A stretch of 64,000 bases of DNA from Mansonella perstans (lineage: Eukaryota; Nematoda; Chromadorea; Rhabditida; Onchocercidae): contig JBAMDO010000061.1 in assembly GCA_037074765.1 (NCBI GenBank), forward strand, positions 1 through 64,000. The letters are read 5' to 3'. Below the pieces are notes generated by a model that had not been told where the DNA came from, made no database searches, and saw only the letters and a program-made list of their open reading frames with translations. The first letter of the stretch is position 1, and each line of letters begins with the position of its first letter. Shown one piece after another: positions 14,601-25,200 of this stretch. The position numbers were made by a program, and so were the translations under genes.

Positions 14601-17600
14601 TACCTGAAAACGACCGAGCAAAGGTAAGTCAAATTAAAAAGATTCTTGGTATCCATTGGAACCCAGTCACTGATTCTATTGAAATAATTTTAAAACCATG
14701 GAATAACCAAATCCCAACAAAGAGGACAATCTTACAATTTATCGCTTCGCAATACGATCCTCTGGGATTTTTAAGTCCATTAACGCTACCACTCAAACTT
14801 TTCCTACAAACTCTTTGGAAAAGAAAACTATCCTGGGATCAGTCACTGGAAAATCATGAAATTGAAACGTGGGAACTACTCATAAGCCAATGGCCAACAA
14901 AGGTCAGAGAAATCCCACGTATTGTAATCGATCCCGATCGACTACAACAATTGAACATTCATGTCTTTACGGACGCATCCACCAAAGCATACGCGACAGC
15001 AATCTATGCAAAGCAAGATGCAAATACATCTTTGATTTTTGCAAAATCGCGTATAGCTCCTATAAAAGGTATGACAATACCTAAACTAGAACTGCTAGCC
15101 ATCCTAATTGGAGTACGAGCAACCAACTTCATCATCAAACAATTAGAAATCGAACAAGTAGGAGTCACATTGTGGTCAGATTCCCGATGCGCACTCCAAT
15201 GGATCAAAAACCGATCAGGACTCCTACCCAGATTCATACAAAATAGAATCGACGAAATCAGAATGTCAAAATTCTCATACCGATATGTGCCAAGTAAATG
15301 TAACCCTGCTGATATATTAACAAAGGGATATATGTCTCCAACCCAACTAGCAATGTTCGAGCAATGGTGGGTTGGTCCGCAATGGTTGAAGGAAGACGAA
15401 TCTAAGTGGCCATATTGGAAACACAATTTCAAAGAAGAAATTGAAGAAGAAAAAGCAATCGAAATAACCGCCGCCGAGGTCACAACTCACCTCAACGAAA
15501 ATTTTAAACTAATGGAGGTAAGCCGTTTTAGTAAATGGCTAAAATTAGTACGGACAACTATTCGAGTCCTTAAATTCATTAAACTCATAACGAAAAGGAA
15601 ATTCGAATGGTTAAAACCACTCTCGGCTGCAAAAGGACGATTCACAACCCATGACTATAAATTAGCAGAATGGATACTATTCAAGCAAGGACAAACAGGA
15701 CAAATCACAGAGGAAGAAAAGGAGAAATGGAAACTGTATCGCGACGATAAGGGAATATGGAGATCTCTGAGTCGATTAGAGAACTCAGAATTAGATAGGT
15801 GCAGCAAACACCCTATCTATCTCCCAAGACACAATCCGATAACCGAGCTCATCATACAAAGGCATCATGAGGACTTACTTCATGCTGGAGTTGCCCACAC
15901 GTTAGCAGAAATGCGACGCAATTTCTGGGTACCGAAAGGCAGAAGTGAAGTCAAACGAGTCCTAAACAAGTGTAGAGCTTGCAAAAGATGGACTACAAAG
16001 CCATTTGAGCTTCCTGAAATGCCCAGTCTCCCAGAAGAAAGGGTCACTCGGTCTAGAACCTTCGCACACATAGGTCTAGACTATTTTGGCCCCCTCTCTG
16101 TTAAAACTGAGACGGGTATAGCAAAACGATGGGTAGCTCTGTTTACGTGCTTCACTACCAGAGCTGTTCATCTAGAATTAGCTGATAATTTATCAGCCGA
16201 ATGTTTCTTGGACATCTTTAGAAGATTCATCGCTCGACGAGGATGTCCAGAATCAGTCCTAAGCGACAATGCAAGCCAGTTCCAACTCGTCTTCAAAGCA
16301 ATCAAGGAACAGAATTCCGAACTATCAAACTTCTTCATGAAAAAGGGAATGACATGGAGAAACATCATACCAAAGGCTCCTTGGAAAGGAGGAGTCTACG
16401 AAAGACTCATCGGCCTAACAAAAAGGACTATGAGGAGAGCTATCGGCAGAAGGCTGCTGTGGGAGAGAGAGTTAGTAACTCTCATAATAGAGATCGAGGG
16501 AATACTTAATACTCGACCTCTGACATACGTAAATTGCGATAACCACGTAATTATACGTCCAGTCGATTTCCTCTCCCCTGATGCCTCGCTAGTAACTCCC
16601 CTCACCAACATGGACGACCAAGAGGAATTTGTTCCTCATAAACCCAACAACAAGCAGATACTTATCCGATACTGGTTAAATACACTCAAAGTCTTGAATC
16701 TATTCTGGGAGATCTGGAGACACGAGTATTTAACCAGTCTCAGAGAAAGAACACAAAGGTTTCATACATCTCCCAGAAATGTAGAAACCAGGATACCACG
16801 CGAAGGGGAGATTGTATTAGTCAACGAACCTAATATCCCTCGTGGTATGTGGAAACTAGCAAGGATCAAAGAAATCAAGGAAGGCAAGGATGGGAAGAAG
16901 AGAAGTGCCATCATCAAGACATCACAAGGAAAGGTCCTCACCAGACCAATAAATGTTTTGTATCCTCTAGAAGTTGAGGATAGCGAAACTGCTCAAGAAT
17001 CAGCTCCTCAGGACTCAACTCCTCAGGACCCAACTCCGCAGGACCCAACTCCTCAGGACCCAACTCCGCAGGACCCAACTCCTCAGGACCCAATCCAAAC
17101 CGTCGAAGCAGAAGAGCCAATTGCTACAAGAACCAGAGCAGCCATTCGGAAACGGAACGAACCACAATCGATTTCCAAGACAATGATGAACTGTCTTTAT
17201 ATTATGGCGCTCATTCTCATCACTACAGTCGAATCAAACGCTAAACAAAACTGTAGATGGATTACAGGTACCCCTTTCAACATACCGCAAAGGTGGAATT
17301 GTGACGAAATCACCCACCAAAACATCACCTTAACACAAGTCACAGTTTACACGCGGACACACGCAAAGATACCTGCAATCAAGTGTAGCAATGTCACGAG
17401 AACGGTCTGTACCAAGGCCTTCTTACGACTATCCTTATCAGTAGTTTCAGATGAAACTACCACTTCTCCCATACCTTACCATCTATGCACAAATTTATAC
17501 AATCAAAGGGAATCAACCGAATCACCGTTAAAGAAAGTCAAGCCGAATAAATGGACAACGAACAACAATGTCCAGTATTCCTACGGTTGGCTCGGAACTA

Positions 17601-18856
17601 GATGTCAAGCTACCACTAATTATGTGGTAGAAGAAGGATCACTCCTCCTTTACGACGGCAAAGGACTACTCTCAGATCTCGATGATACAAATCACTGCCT
17701 AACCCAAAGTGGTAAGTGCGTATTGCAGACCAGTATCATACTATGGGACAACACACAGGCAACCAGTAAATGCCTCTACAAAAGAATTGGGAGATACAAC
17801 GCTCAAATATACGAAAATCACGTGATGATAGATGATCTGCAAACATCACTCACATTCGAGAGGAACGAGAAGCTGCAAGATACAACTTGTAAGTTTTCTA
17901 AACCTCATCTTATGAATGGAGACATAATCATCGATGAAGGAGTCGATCAAGGACAATCAACAAGTACGGTGAATTCGGATTCCAAGGATCAGCTAATCAT
18001 GAAAGAACTAAGCAGGAAGGAGGAAACCGAAATAAGTAAATTTGATCCTGAAAATATTAAGTTTCAATATATTTTTGATATTACAAATTTACAACTTAAA
18101 CAACAATTAATTGAGACACAACGACGAAGTTGTGAAAATAGAAATAATTTATTACTCCTAATAGAATGGCTATCAACCAGTGACCCGACCTTAGCAGCTA
18201 AATTATTAGTCCAGAGAAGTGATATTATAGCTAATAGGGTTAATGACAGGTTATATATAGCACCCTGTAATATTAATAATTCCGAATGGAAAAGGGTCGA
18301 ATTCAAAGCAGGCATCGTCAGTAAACTTGAAGTCGAAAGAATCGACGCGGAATTAGAAATATTGGCACAAAGACACGAAATCATCAACTTGAAAACCGAT
18401 CTACCGAAGTCAAAGTTACTTTGGACCGAAGTAGAACAGCAAGGAGAAGAACTAATCGAACAGATAACAATACAATTCGAGAAAACGACAAAAACCATAG
18501 AAGAAGAATTAACGCTTATAATAACTCATTGGAAACTTATCGCTATCGGTGTATGCAGTTTTGTAATTTTATTCATAGTAATCGTTATAGAATTGAAATT
18601 TAAACTCATTAACTTCATTTTTCATTTTTTATGTATCAAAAGTACAAAGCTCATGGAATCCATTCCTATGAGAATAGTCCAAGTTCCCCTAAATGAACAC
18701 GACAATAGAAATCCCTATAATAATTATATTCCTCTATCATATAATCCAATTATACATTCATCAAACCCAGCAACTCCCCTCTCTCCGGAAAAAATTGTCG
18801 GGAAAAAATGCTGTAGCGCAACCGTGTACGAATGGAATGTGTTCTTTGTAGTGTAA
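11693..18856 (+). CDS. BEL/Pao gag-pol-env-like polyprotein
   Basis: A single uninterrupted ORF of 2387 codons starting 10 bases after the primer-binding site. In order: a gag region with the BEL-type capsid block ([15 protein letters not shown], about residue 155), three zinc knuckles (first cysteine about 388), an aspartic-protease-like segment with DPGS at about 513 instead of the usual D-T/S-G, and reverse transcriptase (about 798-930) with catalytic motif YVDN at 924-927. Then RNase H (FTDAST about 1094, WSDSR about 1163) and a DDE integrase with an H/C zinc-finger-like start (catalytic D1463, D1525, E1570), followed by a C-terminal DUF5641-like segment. A PTPQD repeat leads to an env-like region that starts with a hydrophobic signal-like stretch at about 1831, is cysteine- and NxT/S-rich, and ends with a membrane segment at about 2280-2300. 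The final 20 residues are read from the inverted right LTR. There are no stops or frameshifts. Confidence 0.93.
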   Translation: MSSSVAQSAQPAIGRIAELLEEINELDLTQPDRNLSPEEQNKQYETKKRIVRNKAKQLEMYANNLEVINDKWLTLIQQTTIATKRKEEEEKYERMVTDKQGILHMINKSKEAIIILDSYYNDFELAIKKEESSSTREREMANPSPVYHSTVNLPKLPLPTFSGDIKLWREFWNNFDAAIHLQDISNIQKLTYLRSCLRGEALEAIRGFDIAPENYEVVRQVLTDKYGNPAIIKKSLYLEFQSIQRNDKDWKARVEVMENILRQLEAMGDILEHPIIESTIESKLPPWILDKVYQAKKETTSWSVSCLRKFLMEIILRSEDVSRNQNPQQGPSPKGLVQKPHQQPISKRAVHFQRERETSALTITKQPNEVKPPQAGKKSKGNKEKRPCTFCNKNHWDNECPNYATAKQRYDRLKDLKACINCFSKEHATSECNRRKRTCFHCNGDHRTALCHKTYCSTKNGASKQESNSTIVINSLNQPVNHQGKRVLLICKEIEAVNPSKPENHEEAMVLFDPGSQSSFITKKLVSRLHLSENAKEDVKLFSFGNQLPKVYQTNKVNVGIRSPESKIININAYALDYLTDRLQIITPTSYDMSSITRQKQLDESDGYWRRPDIIIGLDYFFDFLLPNKAHSMLSGFHLLHTKVGPIITGCGYINMTCKPDSVDSVNVTTVTKQDIDQFWKLEVIGIQEQPTDQDDEKALEQFKNCITMKNKRYQVCWPWKDIKASLQDNYGLCYGRLKTLVKRLQANQSLLERYDRTIKEQLLSNVIETVTANMDQEGIIHYLPHHEVLTPAKTTTNLRIVYDASAHVKGEKSLNNMLYRGPITLPELAGVLLRFRVMKNVIAADIEKAFLQVELHPSERNCTRFLWIKDIQGGTTPENLICYRFQRVPFGIIASPFLLSATLNHHLENYGSKTALEIKKNLYVDNILLSASGTEEALQIYKETKDIFKNASMNIREFFSNDKKFNELIPENDRAKVSQIKKILGIHWNPVTDSIEIILKPWNNQIPTKRTILQFIASQYDPLGFLSPLTLPLKLFLQTLWKRKLSWDQSLENHEIETWELLISQWPTKVREIPRIVIDPDRLQQLNIHVFTDASTKAYATAIYAKQDANTSLIFAKSRIAPIKGMTIPKLELLAILIGVRATNFIIKQLEIEQVGVTLWSDSRCALQWIKNRSGLLPRFIQNRIDEIRMSKFSYRYVPSKCNPADILTKGYMSPTQLAMFEQWWVGPQWLKEDESKWPYWKHNFKEEIEEEKAIEITAAEVTTHLNENFKLMEVSRFSKWLKLVRTTIRVLKFIKLITKRKFEWLKPLSAAKGRFTTHDYKLAEWILFKQGQTGQITEEEKEKWKLYRDDKGIWRSLSRLENSELDRCSKHPIYLPRHNPITELIIQRHHEDLLHAGVAHTLAEMRRNFWVPKGRSEVKRVLNKCRACKRWTTKPFELPEMPSLPEERVTRSRTFAHIGLDYFGPLSVKTETGIAKRWVALFTCFTTRAVHLELADNLSAECFLDIFRRFIARRGCPESVLSDNASQFQLVFKAIKEQNSELSNFFMKKGMTWRNIIPKAPWKGGVYERLIGLTKRTMRRAIGRRLLWERELVTLIIEIEGILNTRPLTYVNCDNHVIIRPVDFLSPDASLVTPLTNMDDQEEFVPHKPNNKQILIRYWLNTLKVLNLFWEIWRHEYLTSLRERTQRFHTSPRNVETRIPREGEIVLVNEPNIPRGMWKLARIKEIKEGKDGKKRSAIIKTSQGKVLTRPINVLYPLEVEDSETAQESAPQDSTPQDPTPQDPTPQDPTPQDPTPQDPIQTVEAEEPIATRTRAAIRKRNEPQSISKTMMNCLYIMALILITTVESNAKQNCRWITGTPFNIPQRWNCDEITHQNITLTQVTVYTRTHAKIPAIKCSNVTRTVCTKAFLRLSLSVVSDETTTSPIPYHLCTNLYNQRESTESPLKKVKPNKWTTNNNVQYSYGWLGTRCQATTNYVVEEGSLLLYDGKGLLSDLDDTNHCLTQSGKCVLQTSIILWDNTQATSKCLYKRIGRYNAQIYENHVMIDDLQTSLTFERNEKLQDTTCKFSKPHLMNGDIIIDEGVDQGQSTSTVNSDSKDQLIMKELSRKEETEISKFDPENIKFQYIFDITNLQLKQQLIETQRRSCENRNNLLLLIEWLSTSDPTLAAKLLVQRSDIIANRVNDRLYIAPCNINNSEWKRVEFKAGIVSKLEVERIDAELEILAQRHEIINLKTDLPKSKLLWTEVEQQGEELIEQITIQFEKTTKTIEEELTLIITHWKLIAIGVCSFVILFIVIVIELKFKLINFIFHFLCIKSTKLMESIPMRIVQVPLNEHDNRNPYNNYIPLSYNPIIHSSNPATPLSPEKIVGKKCCSATVYEWNVFFVV
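17001..17093 (+). repeat. 15-bp coding tandem repeat (PTPQD) in the polyprotein
   Basis: About six 15-base units encode [14 protein letters not shown] repeats between the integrase C-terminal region and the env-like signal segment. The units are almost identical, alternating CCTCAG and CCGCAG, so the array expanded recently. It likely forms a flexible acidic, proline-rich spacer. Confidence 0.9.
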
Positions 18857-19336
18857 GAACAGTTGAATTGGGTAATAGAACCCTTTATTTCAGATGTAGT
18901 AAATAAGATGAGTAGCAGATAAAGCGAGTAAAGCGATTCTCGTTGTGAAGACAGGAGTCCTTAGAACGTCTTGGAATGCTTTTGCATGAAGATTGGAAAT
19001 TAAGTACAGTTTATATAGTCTAGAAGAAGGAGTGGTTTACAAAGGAAACTTTAGACCTGATTAACATATAAGTATGCTAATGAGAAATTCAGGATGAGAA
19101 TTTGAATGAATATTTGGAGTGATTGACAGGAAAAGAATTTACTGTATAAACGGAACACGAACACCTGGGGAAAAAGAAAAGAACATGAACATCTGGGTAA
19201 AAAAGAAAGAAAAAACACATTTGAATTTGGTAGGAAATAACTCTTAAAAATGTAAATGAGATAACTAATGAATCATGGAAACCATTCCTTTTAATTTGTA
19301 TAAAATTTATTTTAATTTTTCGCGAGTTTCGCGACA
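18796..19336 (-). repeat. right LTR (541 bp), inverted
   Basis: Exact reverse complement of the left LTR except for one visible base. It begins TGTCGGGAAAAAA on the + strand (the U5 end) and finishes TTTCGCGACA (the U3 end). The polyadenylation signal reads on the - strand (TTTATT at 18884-18889), and the TATA copy near 19012 points left. A short purine run, GGAAAAAA at 18787-18794, precedes it and may be the polypurine tract, but here it abuts a U5 end rather than U3. Confidence 0.92.
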
Positions 19337-19341
19337 CTTAC
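19337..19341 (+). repeat. 5-bp target-site duplication, right
   Basis: CTTAC, matching 11117-11121. On the - strand it reads GTAAG, directly after the integrase-like remnant. Confidence 0.88.
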
Positions 19342-19434
19342 TGCTCTTCTTAGAACCTTTTTGGTAAGTCCAATAATTCGTTCATAGGCATCTCCACTCC
19401 GTAGTGCTTTAATTATCGTGTTCTTCCATTCCAT
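19338..19434 (-). pseudogene. remnant of another BEL integrase (exon-like)
   Basis: Read on the - strand from 19434, about 32 codons begin MEWKNTIIKAL and continue GDAYERIIGLTKKVLRRAV. They align with the integrase of the neighbouring full element ([30 protein letters not shown]) at more than half of positions, including the catalytic-glutamate region YER-IGLTK. The sequence is clearly diverged from the young element, so it is a separate, older copy. It is preceded by a TTTTTAG acceptor-like site and followed by GTAAG, so it has the shape of an exon. No further part of the older element is visible on either side of the insertion. Confidence 0.75.
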
Positions 19435-19517
19435 AGTTTTTGTTTCTAAAAATTTTTAAATAAAAAATTGAAACTAACTGGCACTGTCGCGTAGTACCGC
19501 TTAGTACCGTTTAGTTT
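19342..19517. other. right edge of the inserted block
   Basis: Contains the integrase remnant and then about 80 bases with a small near-repeat (TAGTACCGCTTAGTACCGTTTAG) just before the right duplication junction. No gene is seen beyond the remnant. Confidence 0.5.
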
Positions 19518-19738
19518 AAAGGGTTCCTTTTGTTTGTCTCAAGTACTTTTGAACTAATGTGAATTTCTTCCATTTTACTTTCGAACAATCAATCAGTATT
19601 GCCATCTTTAAGAGTACAAATTATGCAATAACATTTAATTTGATCAAGAAAATGATCATATTGCAATTATATAATTAAAGTTATTTATGAATATAAAAAA
19701 ACTTGAAATTTTATTATTTAAAATTGTCATCCGATCAG

Positions 19739-20536
19739 GAACATGATTTCACGTACAAAGTATTAGCATTAAATCCCACTGAAAGTTTCGGAATATCAGC
19801 CATGCAATATTGGAAGCAGAATCAACTAGAGAATGATGGTTAGTTTGCCATAAAGTATATCACTTTTGATTTACTATATTTATATTTTTTCACAAAAAAA
19901 TTCTTCGGAAACATTTTCGGAGTATTTAAATGAAATTTTTTTGGTTACCCGTCGTTGATCAAATTTTCATCGAAATTTTTTTCTGAGTTTTTCAATAAAT
20001 CTGCAGGTCGTATACTTCAAGAAGCACAGTTTGTGTGTTTGGAACCAGAAACGGAATTACAGCCTGATTCCTCGCATCATGGTGTATCATACAGACGTGC
20101 TAATAATAGTCCAATAGAAACATCTTTATCTAGTGAATCTGAATATGCCGAACAATTTCGGCGGCATACGGCTCATCTCAATCACTCTAAAATTTCAAAT
20201 TATTTACAGCCAAATACAGTGATATATCACAGGTTAGTAATGTTTTATCTAACTAATCGATATTGTTAACTTTCATCCTGATTCCTTTTCTGAGCTAATT
20301 CGTATATAATGTAATGAAATGATTGATTAAATGTCAATTTCAGGAAACGAAAAACGCTGAAAAATAATGTTCCCGAGGCATTAACAGATTCCAAAACCCA
20401 GTGTTCTTGTCGCTGTACAAATAATCATTATTTTTGGCAAGAGGCTGCTACATTACGTAGTTTCATTTACGGATTTGTATTTGCATTCGTTTGTTCGGCT
20501 GCATTAGCTTTTCGGAAAACACCGATAAATGGATAA
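19739..20536 (+). pseudogene. headless copy of the MSP-domain gene (exons 2-4)
   Basis: Exons equivalent to 2-4 lie at 19739-19838, 20007-20232 and 20344-20536 and look identical in sequence to the left copy, including the C-terminal membrane segment and stop. Exon 1, with the start codon and the first 96 residues of the MSP domain, is absent; the sequence upstream is the inserted block. Without an alternative first exon it cannot make the full domain. Its lack of decay fits very recent origin. Confidence 0.85.
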
Positions 20537-22193
20537 AACTCTTGATTTAAATGAAAAGATGTGATAACAAGATGTGGCAATAATAATATGATTGCACTTA
20601 CATTTTAGAGTATTCTGATTTAACCAATGTAATATTTCACATTTCTTTCACATTGGAAGAAATACCTCAAAATGAAATTTGAATTACAAATTAACTGTCA
20701 TTCTAAAATTAACTTTCGCTAGCCTTTTTATGCTTTAAAAATTCAGTGAAAATCAAACAAATTACCAGGGAAGTTAAGACAACTACTTTAACATTAGAAA
20801 TTAATACAGCTCAATTTGTGAAATTTCTTATAAACAGTTGAAATTAATTCTTAATTTCTAATATATCTAATAATATAAATTGTTCAAAAATGTCCATGTG
20901 GAAAAGTTGACAATTTAATATGCAAATTCGAATAAAATTTACGGTTTAATTAGCAAAAGTATTCTCATACGTGCTTGAAAATAAAAGTAACTATTATTGT
21001 ATTGCTGAAAAGAACTCAATGAAAGATTTCCAGGACTCAAAATATTTGTTGTGACAAGTTCATTTCTATCCATGCAATAATTCCCGTTCTTGAAACCGAT
21101 TAATGTTTTGGTTTTTTTTAATTCTTTCTAGAATTAAAATTTTTTCTTGTATTTAATTGAAATTGTTTTCGATCATTTCGGCATAAAATGCTCAATCTGT
21201 CTAATTCCATAAAAATATTTCTATCAAATCAATTCTTCATTTCAAGATCTTCCAACTAATAAAAGCCTATATTCTCGTATCAGATTACTGTAACCAATAG
21301 AGCTTCTGTATACTGTGACCTGCTTCCAATTTATAAAAACGGAAAATATATAATGGTAAACAGCGGAATCAGTAGCTTAGCTTGAGTTTAAACTTGACTT
21401 CTTCTATGTTTAAATTATTTATTTTTTCAGAGCTGAAAATAGAATCATTGAATCATGCTTGAACTCATGTTTCGGTTCCATTTCTGATAGTGAATTTCTT
21501 TGTACTGAAAGTTAAATTCTATTGATGCTATTAAAAATTAAGCGATCAACTGATTTCATTGGGAATTTAGTATTTTTCTTTTAAATAGGATTGAACAAAC
21601 ACATTAGTAGAATGAGAGAAAAAACATGAAATTTACTTATCTTGGATGTAACAAAGCCAATTGTTAAAATTTTAAATTTGAATGTAACTAAATTATTAGT
21701 CTTAATTCATCATTTCATTCAGCCATAGTATACACTTAATTTAGTGCTAATAAGGGAATGTTACGTGTACGTGAATATGATCAATGTGAATTGCTTGACA
21801 GAAGAATGTACGGGAATTTAAGCACATTGCAGATCCTTTTTTTTACGTGAAGTAGGCCGGTTGATATTTCGCGGTCACTTTCATTCTGTCCATCAAAATG
21901 TTCACTGATAAGAGAAACAATAGCTTGCTATTTGGTTGGATTGTTTCATTAAAGAGTGTACTGTAATGGGAGTTAATTATCGCTGAACTGTATTCCCGGA
22001 CTAAATGAGTCTAGTTAATTAATCTATCTTACTGTAAGCTTTGCGTTCATACGGTATCAGGTCTATACTGTAAGCCATGCATTTATACGATATTAGATCT
22101 ATTTTTTTAACTAAATATTATTTTGTTTTTTAATATTGCTTATGGTTGGATAATTTATATTCGATTTTGAAAGAGAAATTTGAATTTTATTAG
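20537..22193. other. native spacer between MSP gene and hmp-1
   Basis: AT-rich upstream region of hmp-1 inside the right duplication copy. It ends with the TTTTATTAG acceptor at 22185-22193, probably a trans-splice site, 31 bases before the hmp-1 start. No coding exon seen. Confidence 0.5.
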
Positions 22194-22224
22194 AAAAGAG
22201 GAAATCGAGCAGTTTGAAAGCACG

Positions 22225-25200
22225 ATGGTTTCAATGTTAGGTGTTCAATCAGAGATAAATATTGATGTAGTAAAAACGAGAACTGTTGAACAATTAATTG
22301 CACCATTAATACAACAGGTAACTCGTTTCATTTTTAAAATTAAATCTGTAACAAATTATGCCATTGAATTACGCATATTTGTAATGATCAAGACTGAAGC
22401 TTTCTGACTATGCGTGGTTCACTTTTATTTTTATTATTCCTGTTGAATACTATAATGTTCGAATCTTCTAGTGGAATTGCTAATTAATTTAATCTTTTAG
22501 ATCAATAAAGCACATTTAGGATATTTTTAAATAATTGTTAAAGAGCAATTTGTATTATGCAAGTAAATGGCTGTTAATGTTAAAGAGATGATAAGTTCTG
22601 ATGCAGTGTTATGGAAAGCCATTTTATATTTATACGATACTATGATATGTAATTGAAATATCTTAGCATTGATTAATTATCACAGATAACAAGTTTAACG
22701 AGCCCAAATAGTATGCATTCTTTGAAACGCAGTGGAAAGAGTGGAGCTGTATTGGTAGCTGCTATAGAACGAACCGTATGTAATTTTGTGGAAATAGGAC
22801 GTTCAGCCATTGCTGAATGCCCAATTGCTATCGGAAGTGTTTCAATTAAACAATTAAACAAAACTTTACAAGATGTGGAACATGCTGGTAAGCCTTACTA
22901 TACTTTAAATTACTGGAACTTTTAAAATAGCAGATAAAATAAGGCGATAAAGATTATATATGCTTAGGAAATATAATACGAAGCTGGCTTCGTAGAAGAT
23001 TTTCAAGGCTTATAAAGTTTATATAAAACTTATAAACTTGTACATCACGCTGTGAAAATTTTTCCTATTATTGTAAGCCATTTTGATGAATACGTTTTGC
23101 TTAGAATTTGTCCAAAAAAAAAAATTGAAGACAAAATTGTGTTCTTATACGATTTTAACATTTTGAAATTTGGATATAAAAAGTATGTTGATAGTATCAG
23201 TTATTCTCTAAACTTAAGTTTTGCTGTGTTTATTCGGCAACAAATACCTCACAAATTCGTGAACTAAACTAATCGCTAAATATTTTCCAGAACTGAATTG
23301 ATCATTAAATGTCGAAATGTTATATGGAAGATGAAATTTTATTGCTTCGATTCAGGTATCGAAATGGTCAATGCAGGACGTGATTTCGTGGAGATGACGA
23401 GTAATACGGATCGGCGTGCGCGTGCAATACAAGCAGCGCGAAATCTGTTAAATTTAGTGGCACGAATGCTTATTATGGCTGACATGGTAGATGTACGCGT
23501 AATGCTTCTTCAAGTTGCTAAGGTATGGGATTGATTTTCTGGATTATTTGGTGAAGTTTCTGATAAAATTGATTTGGAAGGCTTACGCTTTCACGGCTTC
23601 AATTTTTCTGTATGATCTTTTTCTGTAGTATGAAAAGCGGAATTATTAGGATATAAAACTCTCTTTAGACAAATGATGCATAGTAGCACAGATTATGCAT
23701 TATGGTGAGAAACGAAAATATGTAAAATAGATGGTTTTCGAACATTCAAAACATTTCGAGGACTAGGCTGGTGAGGTACAGGGGTTCTTTTTCTGAATCA
23801 AGTAGATATAGTAACGAAGGACTTTGATGGAATCCAATAAATTAAATACTTCATTTATGAATATTTAAAGTAGAATTTGATCCTCTGTTGTTCGACTTAT
23901 CATGTGTTATTTTTTTGTTTGAAAGAATATTCTTTTAATTAGTTTGCAGGCTCAAGATATATTGGATCGTATGGTCGAAGCTGAATCGAAACAGAAGTTG
24001 TCAGAATTATTTGGATTGTTAAACTCTTGTATGGAGCAATTTGATGATAATATTAAGCGACGTATTCTAGAACTACGGAATCCAGCTGAGCAGGATGATT
24101 TGCAGGCAGCTCGAGCATGGCTTAGATTGAACAGTATAATAATGTATACTTCCTCCATGGTGATTGATCCTTGGTTTTGATTTTAGCTGGTACTAGATTA
24201 ACATCTGTAATTGTCTTGGTAAAATCACTTGTTTTGACATAGGAACAAAATTAGAAAACATTACTCGAATTTGTAATTATTATTTTCAGGCGTATATACG
24301 TCATCCCGAAGTAGACCAGGTGCGCCTAAACCGTGATTTTGCTCATGCACAAATGTCGTTAGCTTTACAAGCTGTAGCTGATATTTTGCAAGGTTATGCA
24401 ACTGGCAAAGATGTTTGTCTTTCCCATTACGGCTGTGTTGGTGATCTTATGCGACAGCTTGATCATTTTCAGGTTTGTTTCCTATGAAATGTTAATTTTC
24501 ATGATGGTGGGATTGGAGTCATTCTGTTCTCATATTTTTTTAAAATAATTTTTTAGGCTCGAGCGTATATGGAACCAAGCTCATACAAGGATCATTTGCA
24601 TCGACCAGAACTTGAAAGTCTTTTAGAAAAAATTGTGAGCGGTGTAGCTGCCATTGCTGATTCAGAAAATACGAGAGATGAAAGAAAAAAAAGAATTGTT
24701 GACGAATGCAATAATTTGCGACAAGCATTGCAAGATTTGCTCGCTGAATACGAGAAAAATGTTAAAATTTAGTTTAATCCACAGTCATAGCATTTCTGTT
24801 GTTTTTTTGTGAATAAGGAATCTAATATAATAGTCATTCTAGTGTGGGCATGCTGAGCCTTCGGAAGATTTGGACTTAGCGATGGTCCATTTGGGGCATA
24901 AAGCGAAGGATTTGCGGCGACATTTGCGACGTGCTATCGTGGATCATGTAAGCGATGCCTTCCTGGACACAGTTACCCCGCTAATGGTGCTTATTGAGAG
25001 TGCTCAAAGACATGATGAAAGAGCCACGATTGAAAATGGAAAAATATTCCAGGAGCATGCAAATAAACTTTTGCAGGTGTTTTATGTCTTGAACTAAATG
25101 TTTATAGTTGGGTTCTTTTCGATAGTGAATTTTATTGAATTTCTTAAGCTTGATATTGACAAGTTTTCCTTACTACATGTTAGGATTTGTTCTGCACTGT

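Larger units (their letters stand above)
11122..19336 (+). mobile_element. BEL/Pao retrotransposon with inverted LTRs
   Basis: An 8.2-kb element: left LTR 11122-11662, primer-binding site from 11666, a single long ORF 11693-18856, and a right LTR 18796-19336. The right LTR is the reverse complement of the left. Both outer ends begin with the same TGTCGCG terminus (U3 side), and CTTAC target-site duplications flank the whole unit. The two LTRs are 541 bp each and I see only one clear mismatch (TTGCG versus TCGCG near the outer end), which indicates a young insertion. The pol order (aspartic protease, RT, RNase H, integrase) and the domain types place it in BEL/Pao, the LTR clade common in nematodes. 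An env-like region makes it retrovirus-like in layout. Confidence 0.93.
19518..22231 (+). repeat. 2.7-kb direct duplication, right copy
   Basis: Matches 3454-6168 at about 99.8% by eye. It starts with AAA then GGGTTCC of MSP-gene intron 1 and runs continuously into the intact hmp-1 gene, so the right end is the native junction and the left end (19517/19518) is the rearranged one. Confidence 0.93.

Noticed and set aside
22180..22224. Upstream in-frame ATG extending HMP-1 by 15 residues
   Set aside because: It lies before the TTTTATTAG acceptor, so it would be removed if that site is the trans-splice acceptor; the ATG at 22225 fits the family N-terminus length.
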